Assembly: GCA_002928965.1 (NCBI GenBank)
Contig: PERU01000003.1
Span: forward strand, 62,001-126,000
Origin: Methylomonas sp.
GTDB taxonomy: Bacteria > Pseudomonadota > Gammaproteobacteria > Methylococcales > Methylomonadaceae
Direction of reading: 5' to 3'
Length of the DNA: 64,000 bases
The position numbers and the translations under genes are program-made. The notes below the pieces were generated by a model. That model did no database searches. It worked only from the letters and a program-made list of their open reading frames with translations, and had not been told where the DNA came from. Each line of letters opens with the position of its first letter. Positions within the stretch are counted from its first letter, which is position 1. Below, piece by piece: positions 8,141-17,338 of this stretch.

Positions 8141-9633
8141 CAGTGACCTCCCATGACTTTTTCTATTTCTTCGGGGTTATCGTGGACCGCAAAGCGGTCG
8201 ACGATCGTGGTGGTGGCTTCATTCATGCCAAGCAATTCCACATCGGCCCCTTCGCGGCGTAACTTGATGACAACCTTATCCAGTGCACTGACCGAGGTAA
8301 TGTCCCAAAAATGTGCGCGTTGCAGATCAATAATCACGTTGTCCACGGCTTCTTTGAAATCGAAGCTATTCACAAACTTGTCCGCCGAATTGAAAAACAC
8401 TTGGCCAATCACTTTATAAGTCCGCGTGTTGCCGGTTTCATCCAGTTTCGAGTCTACGTACATGAAATGACTGATCTTGTTGGCAAAGAACAATGAAGCC
8501 AGCAAAACGCCGACAAATACACCCATTGCCAGATTGTGCGTCCACACCACCACGACTACGGTGGCTATCATGACGATATTGGTCGATATCGGATGCTGTT
8601 TTAAATTGATTATGGAACGCCAGCTAAAGGTGCCGATGGATACCATGATCATCACCGCCACTAAGGCTGCCATTGGGATCTTTGAAATCCATTCATCCAG
8701 AAATACCACCATGAGCAACAGAAAGGTGCCCGCCACCAAGGTTGATAGACGACCGCGGCCACCGGATTTGATGTTGATGATGGACTGGCCTATCATCGCG
8801 CAGCCGGCCATGCCGCCTAACAGGCCGGCACCGATGTTGGCCAAGCCTTGGCCCTTACATTCGCGGTTTTTATCGCTGCTGGTGTCGGTTAAATCATCAA
8901 CGATAGTGGCCGTCATCATCGATTCCAGCAAACCCACAACAGCCAGGGGCAGTGAATACGGCAGGATGATTGTCAGGGTTTCCAGCGTTAAGGGTACTTC
9001 GGGCCACAAAAAAACCGGCAAGGTGTCGGGCAGTTGGCCCATGTCGCCGACGGTGCGGATATCGATATGCCAGTAAACGGCAACCGCGGTCATACTGACG
9101 ATGCAAACCAAGGGCGATGGCAACGATTTGCCGATGACTGGCAAATAGGGAAATAAGTAAATAATCGCCAAGCCGCCAGCAGTCATGGCATACACGTGCC
9201 AGCTTACGTTAATCAATTCAGGCAATTGCGCCATGAAGATCAAAATAGCCAAGGCATTGACAAAGCCCGTCACTACCGAGCGCGACACGAAACGCATCAG
9301 ACTACCGAGTTTGAGGTCGCCGGCAATGATCTGGAACAACCCGGTCAACAGGGTGGCTGCCAGCAAAAACTGCAAACCGTGATCCTTGACCAGTGTCACC
9401 ATCAACAAAGCCATGGCACCGGTCGCCGCCGAGATCATGCCGGGCCTGCCGCCGACAAAAGCAGTAATCACCGCGATGCAAAACGAGGCATATAAACCCA
9501 CTTTGGGATCGACCCCGGCGATGATGGAGAAAGCAATGGCTTCTGGAATCAAGGCTAACGCGACGACGGTACCTGCCAGTACATCACCACGGATATTGCC
9601 GAACCAGTCTGGTTTTTTTGATAAAAAGAGCAT
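8140..9633 (-). CDS. SulP-family inorganic anion transporter with STAS domain
   Basis: A 497-residue inner-membrane carrier. The N-terminal two thirds contain about a dozen hydrophobic segments and the SulP signature region ([20 protein letters not shown], then GLYASF and ATGAMALL). Residues about 400-497 form a cytoplasmic STAS domain ([13 protein letters not shown]). SulP proteins carry sulfate, bicarbonate or other anions; the sequence does not settle which, but this short form paired with a universal stress protein resembles bicarbonate-type SulP loci in aquatic bacteria. I chose the ATG at 9633 because an AGGA motif lies nine bases upstream; a longer frame to 9678 adds non-family residues. 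The universal stress protein gene follows with a one-base overlap, so the latter may regulate or sense transport. Confidence 0.9.
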   Translation of the reverse strand: MLFLSKKPDWFGNIRGDVLAGTVVALALIPEAIAFSIIAGVDPKVGLYASFCIAVITAFVGGRPGMISAATGAMALLMVTLVKDHGLQFLLAATLLTGLFQIIAGDLKLGSLMRFVSRSVVTGFVNALAILIFMAQLPELINVSWHVYAMTAGGLAIIYLFPYLPVIGKSLPSPLVCIVSMTAVAVYWHIDIRTVGDMGQLPDTLPVFLWPEVPLTLETLTIILPYSLPLAVVGLLESMMTATIVDDLTDTSSDKNRECKGQGLANIGAGLLGGMAGCAMIGQSIINIKSGGRGRLSTLVAGTFLLLMVVFLDEWISKIPMAALVAVMIMVSIGTFSWRSIINLKQHPISTNIVMIATVVVVVWTHNLAMGVFVGVLLASLFFANKISHFMYVDSKLDETGNTRTYKVIGQVFFNSADKFVNSFDFKEAVDNVIIDLQRAHFWDITSVSALDKVVIKLRREGADVELLGMNEATTTIVDRFAVHDNPEEIEKVMGGH

Positions 9634-9783
9634 GTGTATCCTGTAAAAAGGCCATGCAAGATATGGCCCAGCAGTCATTGCAGTCGGTTTTCCGGAAAAT
9701 TCAGAGGGTATTCCGGCCCTTTCTGAATAAAAGGCGAGCGCGCAGGCAAGGGGATGACAAACGCACTCTGGTTATATGTTTCA

Positions 9784-9819
9784 AATTAATATTATAAGTA
9801 AAAGGTATTAATTTCGCAA
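9784..9819 (-). promoter_or_regulatory. Promoter of the SulP-usp operon with AT-rich shared element
   Basis: On the minus strand TTGCGA (9819-9814) and a perfect TATAAT (9796-9791) are 17 bases apart. The -10 is embedded in a 16-bp block (AATTAATATTATAAGT on the plus strand, 9784-9799) that recurs exactly in front of marR at 13055-13070. The match suggests common regulation of both operons. Confidence 0.55.
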
Positions 9820-9853
9820 ACCCAAGCCAACGGATATGGTATTGCGGCGTTTA

Positions 9854-12448
9854 CTATTTCAGCCTCGCGCTGATGGCCGGCAACACCAATAAGCAGCAGA
9901 TTAAGGTCAGGATTATGCCGATGGATAATAACAAGCCCATACTGGCTGTCCCTTGATGACTATTGAAGGCAAGACTCGTAAAACTACACAAGGTGGTCAA
10001 GGCACTGAAAAACACACCGCGCGCCGAACTCGATTGCAGCAACTCGTCGGCTTGATCCGGTTGGTGCCGCAAACGCTGGACAATGTGAATGCCGCTGTCG
10101 ACCCCCATACCCAGTAACAACGGCAGCACAATGATGTTGGCAAAATTGAATGGATTGTTCAGCCAAACATTGACGGCGGCCGTCAGTAGTGCTGCCAACA
10201 ACAAGGGTGTCATTACCAATACTGTCGCTTTCAGGCTGCGGGTCATCAGCAGCAGTAATAGTACAATCAAGATCAGCGCGCTGGAAAAGGCTTGAATAAA
10301 GGCATCGACCACCGCTTTCCCGGAGGTGACGTCGCCAATTGGCAAACCAAATACCGAGGCATGCGTATCCGTCACTTCATTGACGAATTGTTGCAGTGGT
10401 TCGCGTTGATTCAAGTTTTGTGCAGGTGTAACCAATACCCGGTATTGCCCTGCATCACTGACCCAGTGTCGGCGCAGACTGGCGGGTATGTCGTCTATAT
10501 TCATCGGAGTGGCCGCCAAACTTTCGCGAAGCACTGACAAGGTATGCGGTAACAAGCTCAGCAATCGATCTTCCAGATTTTTATAGATGGCATCGGGCTG
10601 CTGTGCGCCATCCGCGCTTTTCATAAATGTAACCACATGACTTAGCATTGCCTCAATCCGTTCATTCGGCATGCTGGTTAAAGGTTGAGCGGAGGCTTTT
10701 TGCAACGCGTCTTGCAGAGCAAATAATGCGTTACGCACGTCTGAAGCTTGATGAACATCGGCAAATTGTTGCAGTTGCATCGGCATCATCAGATTTAAAT
10801 TATCGATGATTTCCAATTTCTGCTCTTGATCTGTCGGTACCAAATCACTGAGAGTGATGGCTTGATGCACACTGGGTAGCGCCGCAAAGCGTTCAGACAG
10901 ACGCTTGGCTTCGTCCAAACTATTAACCAGTGCCGAAATCGCAAAAGGCGAATCGGATTGGCTTTCCAGCAAGCGTTTAAAGGCTATCACCGAGGGTGAA
11001 TGTGGGTCACGCAGGTTGATCGGTGAGGAATCAAAACTGACGCCCTCAAGACTGAACAGGGCTATAAAGGCTAAGCATAGGGAGGTGATACGGATGGCAC
11101 GGGCGTGCCGAAACGGGAAGTTGTAGAAACGTGCAGATAAGCCTGTCGAGCGCGGATGTGCTGGCGCTTGTGGCGACAGCATTTTTAACAAGGCTGGCAG
11201 CAAACTTAGCGAAACGGCTAAGCCGATAAACATGCCGCCCCCGGAAATAATGCCCAGTTCCGCCACACCTTTGAAATCGGTTGGAATGAAAGCAAAAAAG
11301 CCGATAGCGGTGGTTAATGCACACAAAAACAACGACGGCCCAACCGCTTTCATACTGTCGATGATGGCTTGATCGGTATCCTGGCTTTGACCCCAGCATT
11401 CCTGGTAATGCAGGCATAGGTGAGTGGCAAAGTCCACGCCCAAACCAATATACAACACCGCAAACGCCACCGAAATCAGATTGAGATGGCCGATGGCCAC
11501 TGTGGCAAAACCGGCAGTCAAAGCTAATCCAACAATCAATGCAATTAGCGTCGCCAACAACAAGCGAACAGAGCGCAATCCCAGCCATAAAGCGGCACAC
11601 ACCAATACAAACGAAATGATGCTGGAGAGCAGCATATCGTGATTCACGGTTTCCATTTCCTCGTGCTCCAATGCCACTTCACCGGTTATAGCCACTGTTA
11701 CGCCGGGATGGTGCGCCGATATATCTAATGTCAATGCCCGCAGATAAGCCATGGCATGATCCGCCGGCATTAATTGATCAAAATCCAGATAGGGCTTGGC
11801 GATTATCAAACGCCGCAGGCGATTGCGGGTTTGCTCGGTGTCCGTGAGTAGTTGTTGCCAGGATAAGAATTTAGCTTGTCCTTGGTTGGCTGCGATCACG
11901 GTTTGATCGATGGCGGACAACAGTACATCCAGTGATGCAACTGAATCAGCGTCCCGGTTTTCCAGTGCTTTAACGACGATATCGACCAAGCCGGCAAAAT
12001 GAAAATGTTGGGATAAATAGCCGATGAAGGGTTGGGCGTCGATCAGTTTGGTGGACAAGGTTTCAAGCTCTGTTGTGTCGAGGTACAAAAAACCTTGTCG
12101 ACGGAAAAACGGATCGTCGTCGGGAATATAAACCGATTCGAATAGTGCGGTTTCCGTCTGTAGGCGCCGCTTAATGGTGTCAGCTGCCAGTGCTGTTTGT
12201 TCCGGCGTTTCCGACTCCACCACCAGGATTAGAGTCGAGGCGTCTTGAGGGAAAGCCTGGTCCAAGGCCAATCGCACCTTTTGAAACGGCAAATCCTGAT
12301 CCAATAATTGAGCCGTATTGTTTTGTATGCCCAGATGGCGACTGGTATACGTCAAGCTCAAGGCACAGAGTCCCAAGAACAGCAGCAATACTTGCCAAGG
12401 GAACCGCAGGATTAAGCGGCTTAAACGGTTTAGTGCATGATCAATCAT
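9854..12448 (-). CDS. hpnN: Hopanoid biosynthesis-associated RND transporter HpnN
   Basis: A protein of 864 residues with two MMPL/RND halves. Each half has a transmembrane helix, a large periplasmic loop and a cluster of five or six helices (about 250-430 and 700-860). The first loop matches HpnN: TSRHLGIQNNTAQLLDQDLP and later DPFFRRQGFLYL and AQPFIGYL. HpnN moves hopanoids between inner and outer membranes in family members such as those of Rhodopseudomonas and Burkholderia. I chose the ATG at 12448; an in-frame GTG at 12499 adds residues lacking family similarity. A MarR-family gene lies 149 bases upstream on the same strand. No hopanoid synthesis genes (shc, hpnH and others) are in the window, so the synthesis locus is elsewhere. 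Confidence 0.88.
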   Translation of the reverse strand: MIDHALNRLSRLILRFPWQVLLLFLGLCALSLTYTSRHLGIQNNTAQLLDQDLPFQKVRLALDQAFPQDASTLILVVESETPEQTALAADTIKRRLQTETALFESVYIPDDDPFFRRQGFLYLDTTELETLSTKLIDAQPFIGYLSQHFHFAGLVDIVVKALENRDADSVASLDVLLSAIDQTVIAANQGQAKFLSWQQLLTDTEQTRNRLRRLIIAKPYLDFDQLMPADHAMAYLRALTLDISAHHPGVTVAITGEVALEHEEMETVNHDMLLSSIISFVLVCAALWLGLRSVRLLLATLIALIVGLALTAGFATVAIGHLNLISVAFAVLYIGLGVDFATHLCLHYQECWGQSQDTDQAIIDSMKAVGPSLFLCALTTAIGFFAFIPTDFKGVAELGIISGGGMFIGLAVSLSLLPALLKMLSPQAPAHPRSTGLSARFYNFPFRHARAIRITSLCLAFIALFSLEGVSFDSSPINLRDPHSPSVIAFKRLLESQSDSPFAISALVNSLDEAKRLSERFAALPSVHQAITLSDLVPTDQEQKLEIIDNLNLMMPMQLQQFADVHQASDVRNALFALQDALQKASAQPLTSMPNERIEAMLSHVVTFMKSADGAQQPDAIYKNLEDRLLSLLPHTLSVLRESLAATPMNIDDIPASLRRHWVSDAGQYRVLVTPAQNLNQREPLQQFVNEVTDTHASVFGLPIGDVTSGKAVVDAFIQAFSSALILIVLLLLLMTRSLKATVLVMTPLLLAALLTAAVNVWLNNPFNFANIIVLPLLLGMGVDSGIHIVQRLRHQPDQADELLQSSSARGVFFSALTTLCSFTSLAFNSHQGTASMGLLLSIGIILTLICCLLVLPAISARLK

Positions 12449-12597
12449 CAGTTTATTTAAAAATTGCGATCGCGAGAGTCGGCTTAGGTCGCCAGCCACG
12501 GAGGGTTGTATTTTGGCAGGCTATTTTCAGCCCAGTCAGGAAGTTGTTTGGCATGAGCAAGATGATATGGATGGCATGTCAAGCTTTAATCGTTAGC

Positions 12598-13008
12598 TTA
12601 AAGACTGACTTTTACCCGCTCCAGCAATGCCACCATTACACGGCGCTCTTCTGAACTTAAAGTCGCCAGTACTTCGGCTTCTACCGCATCGGCAATCGTC
12701 CAGAGTTTCTGCATGACAAGGCGGGCTTTATCGGTGATTTCCAATCGGTAGGCACGGCGGTCATCGACATCTTTATTACGCCTAACCAAACCCGATTCTT
12801 CCAGTAAATCGATTTGTCTGGCGAGGGTGATGGGCTTGATTTCCAAAATTTCAGCCAGATCGATCTGACGGCAATTTTCGTTTTCGGATAAATGGACCAG
12901 TGCCCGCCATTGCGAGTGAGTAAAGCCAACATGTTCAGCCTCTTTGTTAAACCGTTGGCGAATGATGTGGCTGATTTCGTAACTGAGAAAACCGAATTTG
13001 GAGTGCAT
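12598..13008 (-). CDS. MarR-family transcriptional regulator
   Basis: A 136-residue DNA-binding protein with the MarR winged helix: FTHSQWRALVHLSENENCRQ, recognition helix around KPITLARQIDLLEESGLV, and the wing RRNKDVDDRRAYRLEITDKA with the conserved DxRxxxxxLT-type pattern. Members bind palindromes near their own promoter and respond to small ligands. It lies upstream of hpnN on the same strand and may be cotranscribed with it. The AT-rich imperfect palindrome just upstream (about 13052-13072), partly repeated in the SulP promoter, is the obvious candidate operator; this is an inference. Confidence 0.92.
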   Translation of the reverse strand: MHSKFGFLSYEISHIIRQRFNKEAEHVGFTHSQWRALVHLSENENCRQIDLAEILEIKPITLARQIDLLEESGLVRRNKDVDDRRAYRLEITDKARLVMQKLWTIADAVEAEVLATLSSEERRVMVALLERVKVSL

Positions 13009-13051
13009 AAATGATGACAGCGAATCAAGAAAGGATATGACAAAATCTATA

Positions 13052-13073
13052 GGTAATTAATATTATAAGTTAC
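13052..13073 (-). promoter_or_regulatory. Candidate MarR operator overlapping the marR -10
   Basis: An imperfect 21-bp palindrome (GTAA at one end, TTAC at the other) contains a minus-strand TATAAT at 13067-13062. Its core AATTAATATTATAAGT at 13055-13070 is identical to 9784-9799 in the SulP promoter. The corresponding -35 (TTTTAA) is weak. Confidence 0.45.
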
Positions 13074-13777
13074 AGCCATTATATTTAAAACTTAGTGTGC
13101 TGCGTTGAACGCCCCAATCAAAAAGTCAGGCTGACTGACTGTGGCTGCTTAAACAAGCGATAAATGATTCATACTCTTCAAACGTTCCCCTGGATTGGTT
13201 GAGATTACCCAAGCAAAATCCACAGAGCGATTTGCTGATCTTTACGTACACGTATTGGTCTGGACTTAATCCGGCCCATGTTGATCATTGCAACCCTGGG
13301 GTTTGTCAGCTGTTATCGCTGATACTTCAGAGACATTTTTGCTGACTATTCAGCATTGATGAATTATCCCTACTCCCGACGGATGTTGTAAAAACATGGA
13401 TGTAGGCTTGGCATGGCGAAGCCCAATACCATCAGAAGTTGGGATTGATTGCATTCAGCCCTACTTTTTGCTCATGAGAACTGGGTAAGGCTATGCTTTT
13501 TGCCATTTTTGATAACTCTACCGCTGATGAGGGCAGGGTGCTTCGCGCTGAATAGATACACACTCATAAGGTTTAAAAATGGATACTATGTCGTCTTAAA
13601 TCTCGGACAGGTTCCATAGGTTATGGTTTTATGTGGGGATATAAGCCATTAACGGGATCATGACAAAGTTCGACTAAACAAATAATGCAGATCACAGGTG
13701 AGTATTTTATTAGTGTTTCGATACTAACCGCCTGTCGATCTAATCAAGCCATTTATTTAACTTCTACAGGTAATTCA
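13074..13777. other. Long gene-free region between marR and the symporter gene
   Basis: About 700 bases without a credible coding frame on either strand. It holds one repeat-like element (13402-13464) and otherwise no RNA gene, transposase fragment or clear promoter that I can recognise. The start of the plus-strand symporter frame extends back to 13685, but those residues are not part of the family. The region may be decayed sequence or a long regulatory leader. Confidence 0.6.
13402..13469 (+). repeat. REP-like nested inverted repeat ending in a T run
   Basis: GTAGG at 13402-13406 pairs with CCTAC at 13460-13464. Inside are GGCTT/AAGCC (13405-13409 with 13419-13423) and CCCAA/TTGGG (13422-13426 with 13439-13443). 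TTTTT follows at 13465-13469. The GTAGG...CCTAC ends with internal TTGGG/CCCAA words resemble dispersed extragenic repeats of gammaproteobacteria. Confidence 0.45.
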
Positions 13778-15016
13778 ATGTCATTAAATACCCAAATATT
13801 TCTGGGATGCATTCTCGGTATTGGCTTGGGCTTTTTATTTGCCCGATTGGGTCCGGAAGCCGTCATAGTCAAAAATGGCATGTTTGTATGTGGCATTCTG
13901 GGTACTTTGTTTATCGACTTATTAAAAATGGTGCTGGTGCCCTTGGTGTTTACATCCATTGCTGTTGGGGTTGCCAATTTAAGCAAGCATAGTCAGTTGC
14001 ATAGGGTATGGATTTCTACCTTAGGTTTTTTTATGGTATCGATGACGCTGGCGATAATCCTGGCGCTATTGGCTACCAATTGGTTGAAACCCGGTCAGGG
14101 ACTGACTCTGGATTTATTTCAAACCGCCAATCAAAACATTGCTGCCAAACAGATGAGTTTTGGTGAATTTTTCGCGACATTTCTACATGGCTTATTTATT
14201 AATCCGTTTGCCGCATTGGCCCAGGGCAATATATTGGCAATAGTTATTTTTGCGTTGTTTTTAGGGATTGCTCTGGTGGTGGGTGGCGAGCGGTATCGCA
14301 ATATTCTGTTGCTGATGCAGGAAGGCCAGGAGTTGATACTGCGGATGGTGGGTTGGATTATGCGGTTGGCGCCGATTGGTATTTTTGCTTTGCTGGCGCA
14401 ATTGCTGGTCAGTCAGGATAAAGCTGTATTGGTCAGCTTGCTTGAATTTGTCGGTTTAGTCATCGGCACAACCCTGCTTCATGGTTTTGTGGTGTTACCC
14501 CTACTATTATTTGTGTTCACTAAAATCCCCCCGCGGAAGTTTTTTTGGGGGGCACGGGAAGCGCTGTTGACCGCGTTTGCAACCAGTTCCAGTTCAGCGA
14601 CCTTGCCGGTTACCTTACGCTGTGTCGAACAACATCTGCATGTTAAACCCAATATCGCCGGTTTCGTAATTCCATTGGGAGCGACCATCAACATGGATGG
14701 TACAGCTTTATACGAAGCATCTGCTGCATTGTTCATTGCCAATCTGGTGGGCGTGGAACTTGATCTGGCGCAACAATTGATTGTGTTCTTTACCAGCATG
14801 CTGGCAGCAGTCGGCGCACCCGGCATGCCCAGTGCCGGCATGATTACGATGGTGATGGTGTTGCAATCGGTTGGATTACCCGCCGAAGCCATTGCCATTT
14901 TGCTGCCGATTGATCGTCTGCTAGATACTTTTCGGACTATGGTTAATGTTGAGGGCGATATGGTGGGCAGTTTGATAGTTCAACATTTAGTAAATCAGAA
15001 TGCGGATTTTGACTAG
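13778..15016 (+). CDS. Dicarboxylate/amino acid:cation symporter (DAACS/SDF family)
   Basis: A 412-residue inner-membrane carrier of the GltP/DctA/SstT family that imports dicarboxylates or acidic amino acids with Na+ or H+. It shows the hallmark elements in order: the serine-rich hairpin TSSSSATLPVT (about 270-280), the TM7 motif NMDGTALYE, and in TM8 the substrate-binding pattern DRLLDTFRTMVNVEGD. The ATG at 13778 has an AGG seven bases upstream; an earlier ATG at 13685 would add 31 residues not seen in the family. The exact substrate cannot be fixed from sequence. It is flanked by long gene-free stretches and appears monocistronic. Confidence 0.9.
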   Translation: MSLNTQIFLGCILGIGLGFLFARLGPEAVIVKNGMFVCGILGTLFIDLLKMVLVPLVFTSIAVGVANLSKHSQLHRVWISTLGFFMVSMTLAIILALLATNWLKPGQGLTLDLFQTANQNIAAKQMSFGEFFATFLHGLFINPFAALAQGNILAIVIFALFLGIALVVGGERYRNILLLMQEGQELILRMVGWIMRLAPIGIFALLAQLLVSQDKAVLVSLLEFVGLVIGTTLLHGFVVLPLLLFVFTKIPPRKFFWGAREALLTAFATSSSSATLPVTLRCVEQHLHVKPNIAGFVIPLGATINMDGTALYEASAALFIANLVGVELDLAQQLIVFFTSMLAAVGAPGMPSAGMITMVMVLQSVGLPAEAIAILLPIDRLLDTFRTMVNVEGDMVGSLIVQHLVNQNADFD

Positions 15017-15433
15017 TTCATACTGTCAATTGCACGCCTTAAAGTTTTCTAGTCTCACAGACGCCTGTTTAGCAAGTTATGCACAACTTCCCCTATCTCG
15101 TGATTCGGAAGGGATTGTCAACAGCCAGTCTGCATGAAGTGGTATCGCCTCCCACTCCACCGCTCAAGACGGAGTAGGCTTTATGAGAATGACGAACTTT
15201 TTGGGGTGGCTTAATTCACTTGCCAACCAATGGGTTTTACAGTTTGTGCAAAAACATCTGAACATAATCGTGTCTGTAAAGAACATATTTAATCTTTAAA
15301 CGCCCTGAATCGCTTACTCGACAATCAGAAAAATTCAGGTAAGTTGATGTTTGACGGTTGGAGTAATGCTGATGCTGTGTGATAATCCAACTGCGGTCCA
15401 TTCGATAATCACTTGGGATGTATAAATTGCGCT
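15017..15433. other. Gene-free region upstream of gltA
   Basis: About 415 bases with no supported gene. One hairpin is visible (ACTCC at 15154-15158 with GGAGT at 15171-15175, flanked by GCCT and AGGC), which could terminate or process the symporter transcript although the following T run is short. The 150 bases before gltA are AT-rich and probably contain its promoter, but I cannot define the boxes. Confidence 0.45.
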
Positions 15434-16741
15434 ATGGCTAATGATACATTGCTCATAAAGCATACCGGTAACGGTAAACAGGTGGAATATCCACTTCTGC
15501 AAAGTACGTTAGGTGCTGATGCAGTTGAAATTCGCAACCTTTATAAAGACATGGGTTGCTTTACCCACGACCCCGGTTTTGTATCTACAGCCAGTTGTAG
15601 CAGCAAAATCACCTATATTGACGGCGATAATGGCGTTTTGCTTTATCGCGGTTACCCCATCGAACAATTGGCCGATCAGTGCGAATTTACTGAAGTGGCT
15701 TACCTGTTGATGCATGGCGAATTGCCCAACCAACAGCAACTTCTGAATTTCAATCAGGAAATCAACGATCGAGCCGTGATTCATGAATCATTGCGCAAAT
15801 TCTTTGACGGTTTTCATTATGACGCGCACCCGATGGCGATGTTAGTCGGGGTAGTAGGGTCTTTATCTGCGTTTTACCATAGCGAGATGAATATCAAAGA
15901 CCCGGTTCAGCGCTTACGTGCTGCAACACGTTTGATAGGCAAAATGCCTACAATTGCTGCGGCGTCTTTCCGGCACTCGGTTGGTCGGCCCTTCGTATAT
16001 CCGCGGATTGATTTGAGTTATTGCGAAAACTTTTTGAACATGATGTTCTCGCGTTCATCTCAGAATTATATCGATCAAAACCATTATATCGATCCAGGCT
16101 ATGTCAAAGCATTGAATTTGTTATTTATTCTCCATGCAGACCATGAACAAAATGCCAGTACCTCAACCGTGCGACTGGCCGCAAGCACCGGGGCCAATCC
16201 TTATGCCTGCATAGCAGCCGGTATCGCTGCTTTGTGGGGGCCGGCTCATGGTGGGGCCAATGAAGCAGTATTAAACATGTTGGCTGAAATTGGCACATTG
16301 GAAAATGTACCCAAATATATCGCCAAAGCCAAAGATCATAATGATCCATTCCGGTTGATGGGGTTTGGTCATCGGGTTTATAAAAACTTTGATCCACGTG
16401 CTACCATTATTCGCAAGACCTGTTATCAGGTTTTGGAAAAAACCCAATCGAACGATCCTTTGTTTGAATTGGCGTTAGCGGTCGAAGAACAAGCCTTAAA
16501 AGATGACTATTTCATCGAGAAAAAACTCTACCCCAACGTCGATTTTTATTCAGGTATCATCTACAAAGCCTTGAACATCCCAGTTGAAATGTTCACAGTA
16601 ATGTTCGCTATTGCCCGTACCGCCGGTTGGGTGGCGCACTGGCTGGAAATGATGGAAGATTCATCCATGCCTATCAGCAGGCCAAGGCAGTTATATGTTG
16701 GCCCACCACGGCGTGATTTTTTGAACATTCATAATCGATAA
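15434..16741 (+). CDS. gltA: Citrate synthase (type II, hexameric)
   Basis: A 435-residue cytoplasmic enzyme that condenses acetyl-CoA and oxaloacetate to citrate. The length and N-terminal domain (GFVSTASCSSKITYIDGD) are those of the Gram-negative, NADH-regulated type II enzyme. Catalytic elements are visible: WGPAHGGANEAVL (first His), GFGHRVYKNFDPR (second His and Arg) and NVDFYSGI (Asp). I chose the ATG at 15434; a TTG 21 bases earlier is in frame but adds residues not found in the family. It heads the cluster gltA-sdhAF4-sdhCDAB-sdhE, placing two consecutive parts of the TCA cycle under likely shared control. Confidence 0.97.
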   Translation: MANDTLLIKHTGNGKQVEYPLLQSTLGADAVEIRNLYKDMGCFTHDPGFVSTASCSSKITYIDGDNGVLLYRGYPIEQLADQCEFTEVAYLLMHGELPNQQQLLNFNQEINDRAVIHESLRKFFDGFHYDAHPMAMLVGVVGSLSAFYHSEMNIKDPVQRLRAATRLIGKMPTIAAASFRHSVGRPFVYPRIDLSYCENFLNMMFSRSSQNYIDQNHYIDPGYVKALNLLFILHADHEQNASTSTVRLAASTGANPYACIAAGIAALWGPAHGGANEAVLNMLAEIGTLENVPKYIAKAKDHNDPFRLMGFGHRVYKNFDPRATIIRKTCYQVLEKTQSNDPLFELALAVEEQALKDDYFIEKKLYPNVDFYSGIIYKALNIPVEMFTVMFAIARTAGWVAHWLEMMEDSSMPISRPRQLYVGPPRRDFLNIHNR

Positions 16742-16746
16742 GTTTA

Positions 16747-16923
16747 ATGAAAAACAAAGACTTAACGTCAGAAGAAATCCCCGTTGCATCGCCTGTTGAA
16801 CCTAAAGAGGCGCAACCCAATTCAGTAACGCCATTCGATTTAACTGAAATCAATGGTCCCAAAGGACCTGAACCCACTCGATATGGAGATTGGGAACGCA
16901 AAGGCCGCTGCGTCGATTTTTAG
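16747..16923 (+). CDS. Succinate dehydrogenase assembly factor 4 family protein (DUF1674)
   Basis: A 58-residue protein starting five bases after gltA. The charged, low-complexity N-terminus ends in the conserved C-terminal block GPEPTRYGDWERKGRCVDF, which is diagnostic for DUF1674/SDHAF4. In mitochondria SDHAF4 binds flavinylated SdhA and promotes its joining with SdhB; the bacterial role is inferred from that and from the position directly in front of sdhC. It is notable that the same operon also ends with sdhE, another SdhA maturation factor. Confidence 0.9.
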   Translation: MKNKDLTSEEIPVASPVEPKEAQPNSVTPFDLTEINGPKGPEPTRYGDWERKGRCVDF

Positions 16924-16954
16924 CAAACTTTTCAAAATCACATTAGGGTAAACC

Positions 16955-17326
16955 ATGTCAGCCAACAGACCATTATCTCCCCACCTGCAAGTCTATCGTT
17001 TGCCCTTAACCGGAATCGTCTCCATCACCCACCGCATGACTGGAGTCATGTTATCAATGGGCTTGGTGTTATTTGTGTATGTAATGATCGCCATTGCCAG
17101 CGGCGAAGGCATGTTTCTGGCCATGCAAAGTTTCATGTCCTTCTGGCTGTTCAAGCTGGTGTATTGGGGATTTATCTACGCCATGTTTTTTCATTTGTGT
17201 CATGGTACTCGCCATTTAATTTGGGATTTAGGCAAAACCTTCGACCGAGATACTTTGGATAAATATGCCTTATACGAGTTGATCGCTTCTGCGTCATTGA
17301 CTCTGTTGACTTTTTTGTTGGCGTAG
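16955..17326 (+). CDS. sdhC: Succinate dehydrogenase cytochrome b556 subunit
   Basis: A 123-residue membrane anchor with three transmembrane helices. It begins with the family signature RPLSPHLQVYRLPLTGIVSITHRMTG, which contributes to the ubiquinone site, and has HLCHGTRHLIWD in the second helix with the heme b axial histidine. It is followed by sdhD after 12 bases. Together SdhC and SdhD hold the heme and pass electrons from SdhB to quinone. Confidence 0.96.
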   Translation: MSANRPLSPHLQVYRLPLTGIVSITHRMTGVMLSMGLVLFVYVMIAIASGEGMFLAMQSFMSFWLFKLVYWGFIYAMFFHLCHGTRHLIWDLGKTFDRDTLDKYALYELIASASLTLLTFLLA

Positions 17327-17338
17327 CCGGAGAGTGTT

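Noticed and set aside
8477-9076. 199-codon plus-strand frame opposite the SulP gene
   Set aside because: It is the antisense shadow of well-conserved transmembrane segments; its composition is unlike a real protein.
12449-12499. Earlier GTG start for hpnN
   Set aside because: The 17 extra residues do not resemble the family, and no ribosome-binding site precedes the GTG.
15147-15179. Strong terminator of the symporter gene
   Set aside because: The stem is only five perfect pairs with an asymmetric bulge, and the following T run is three bases; it is kept only as a hairpin note.
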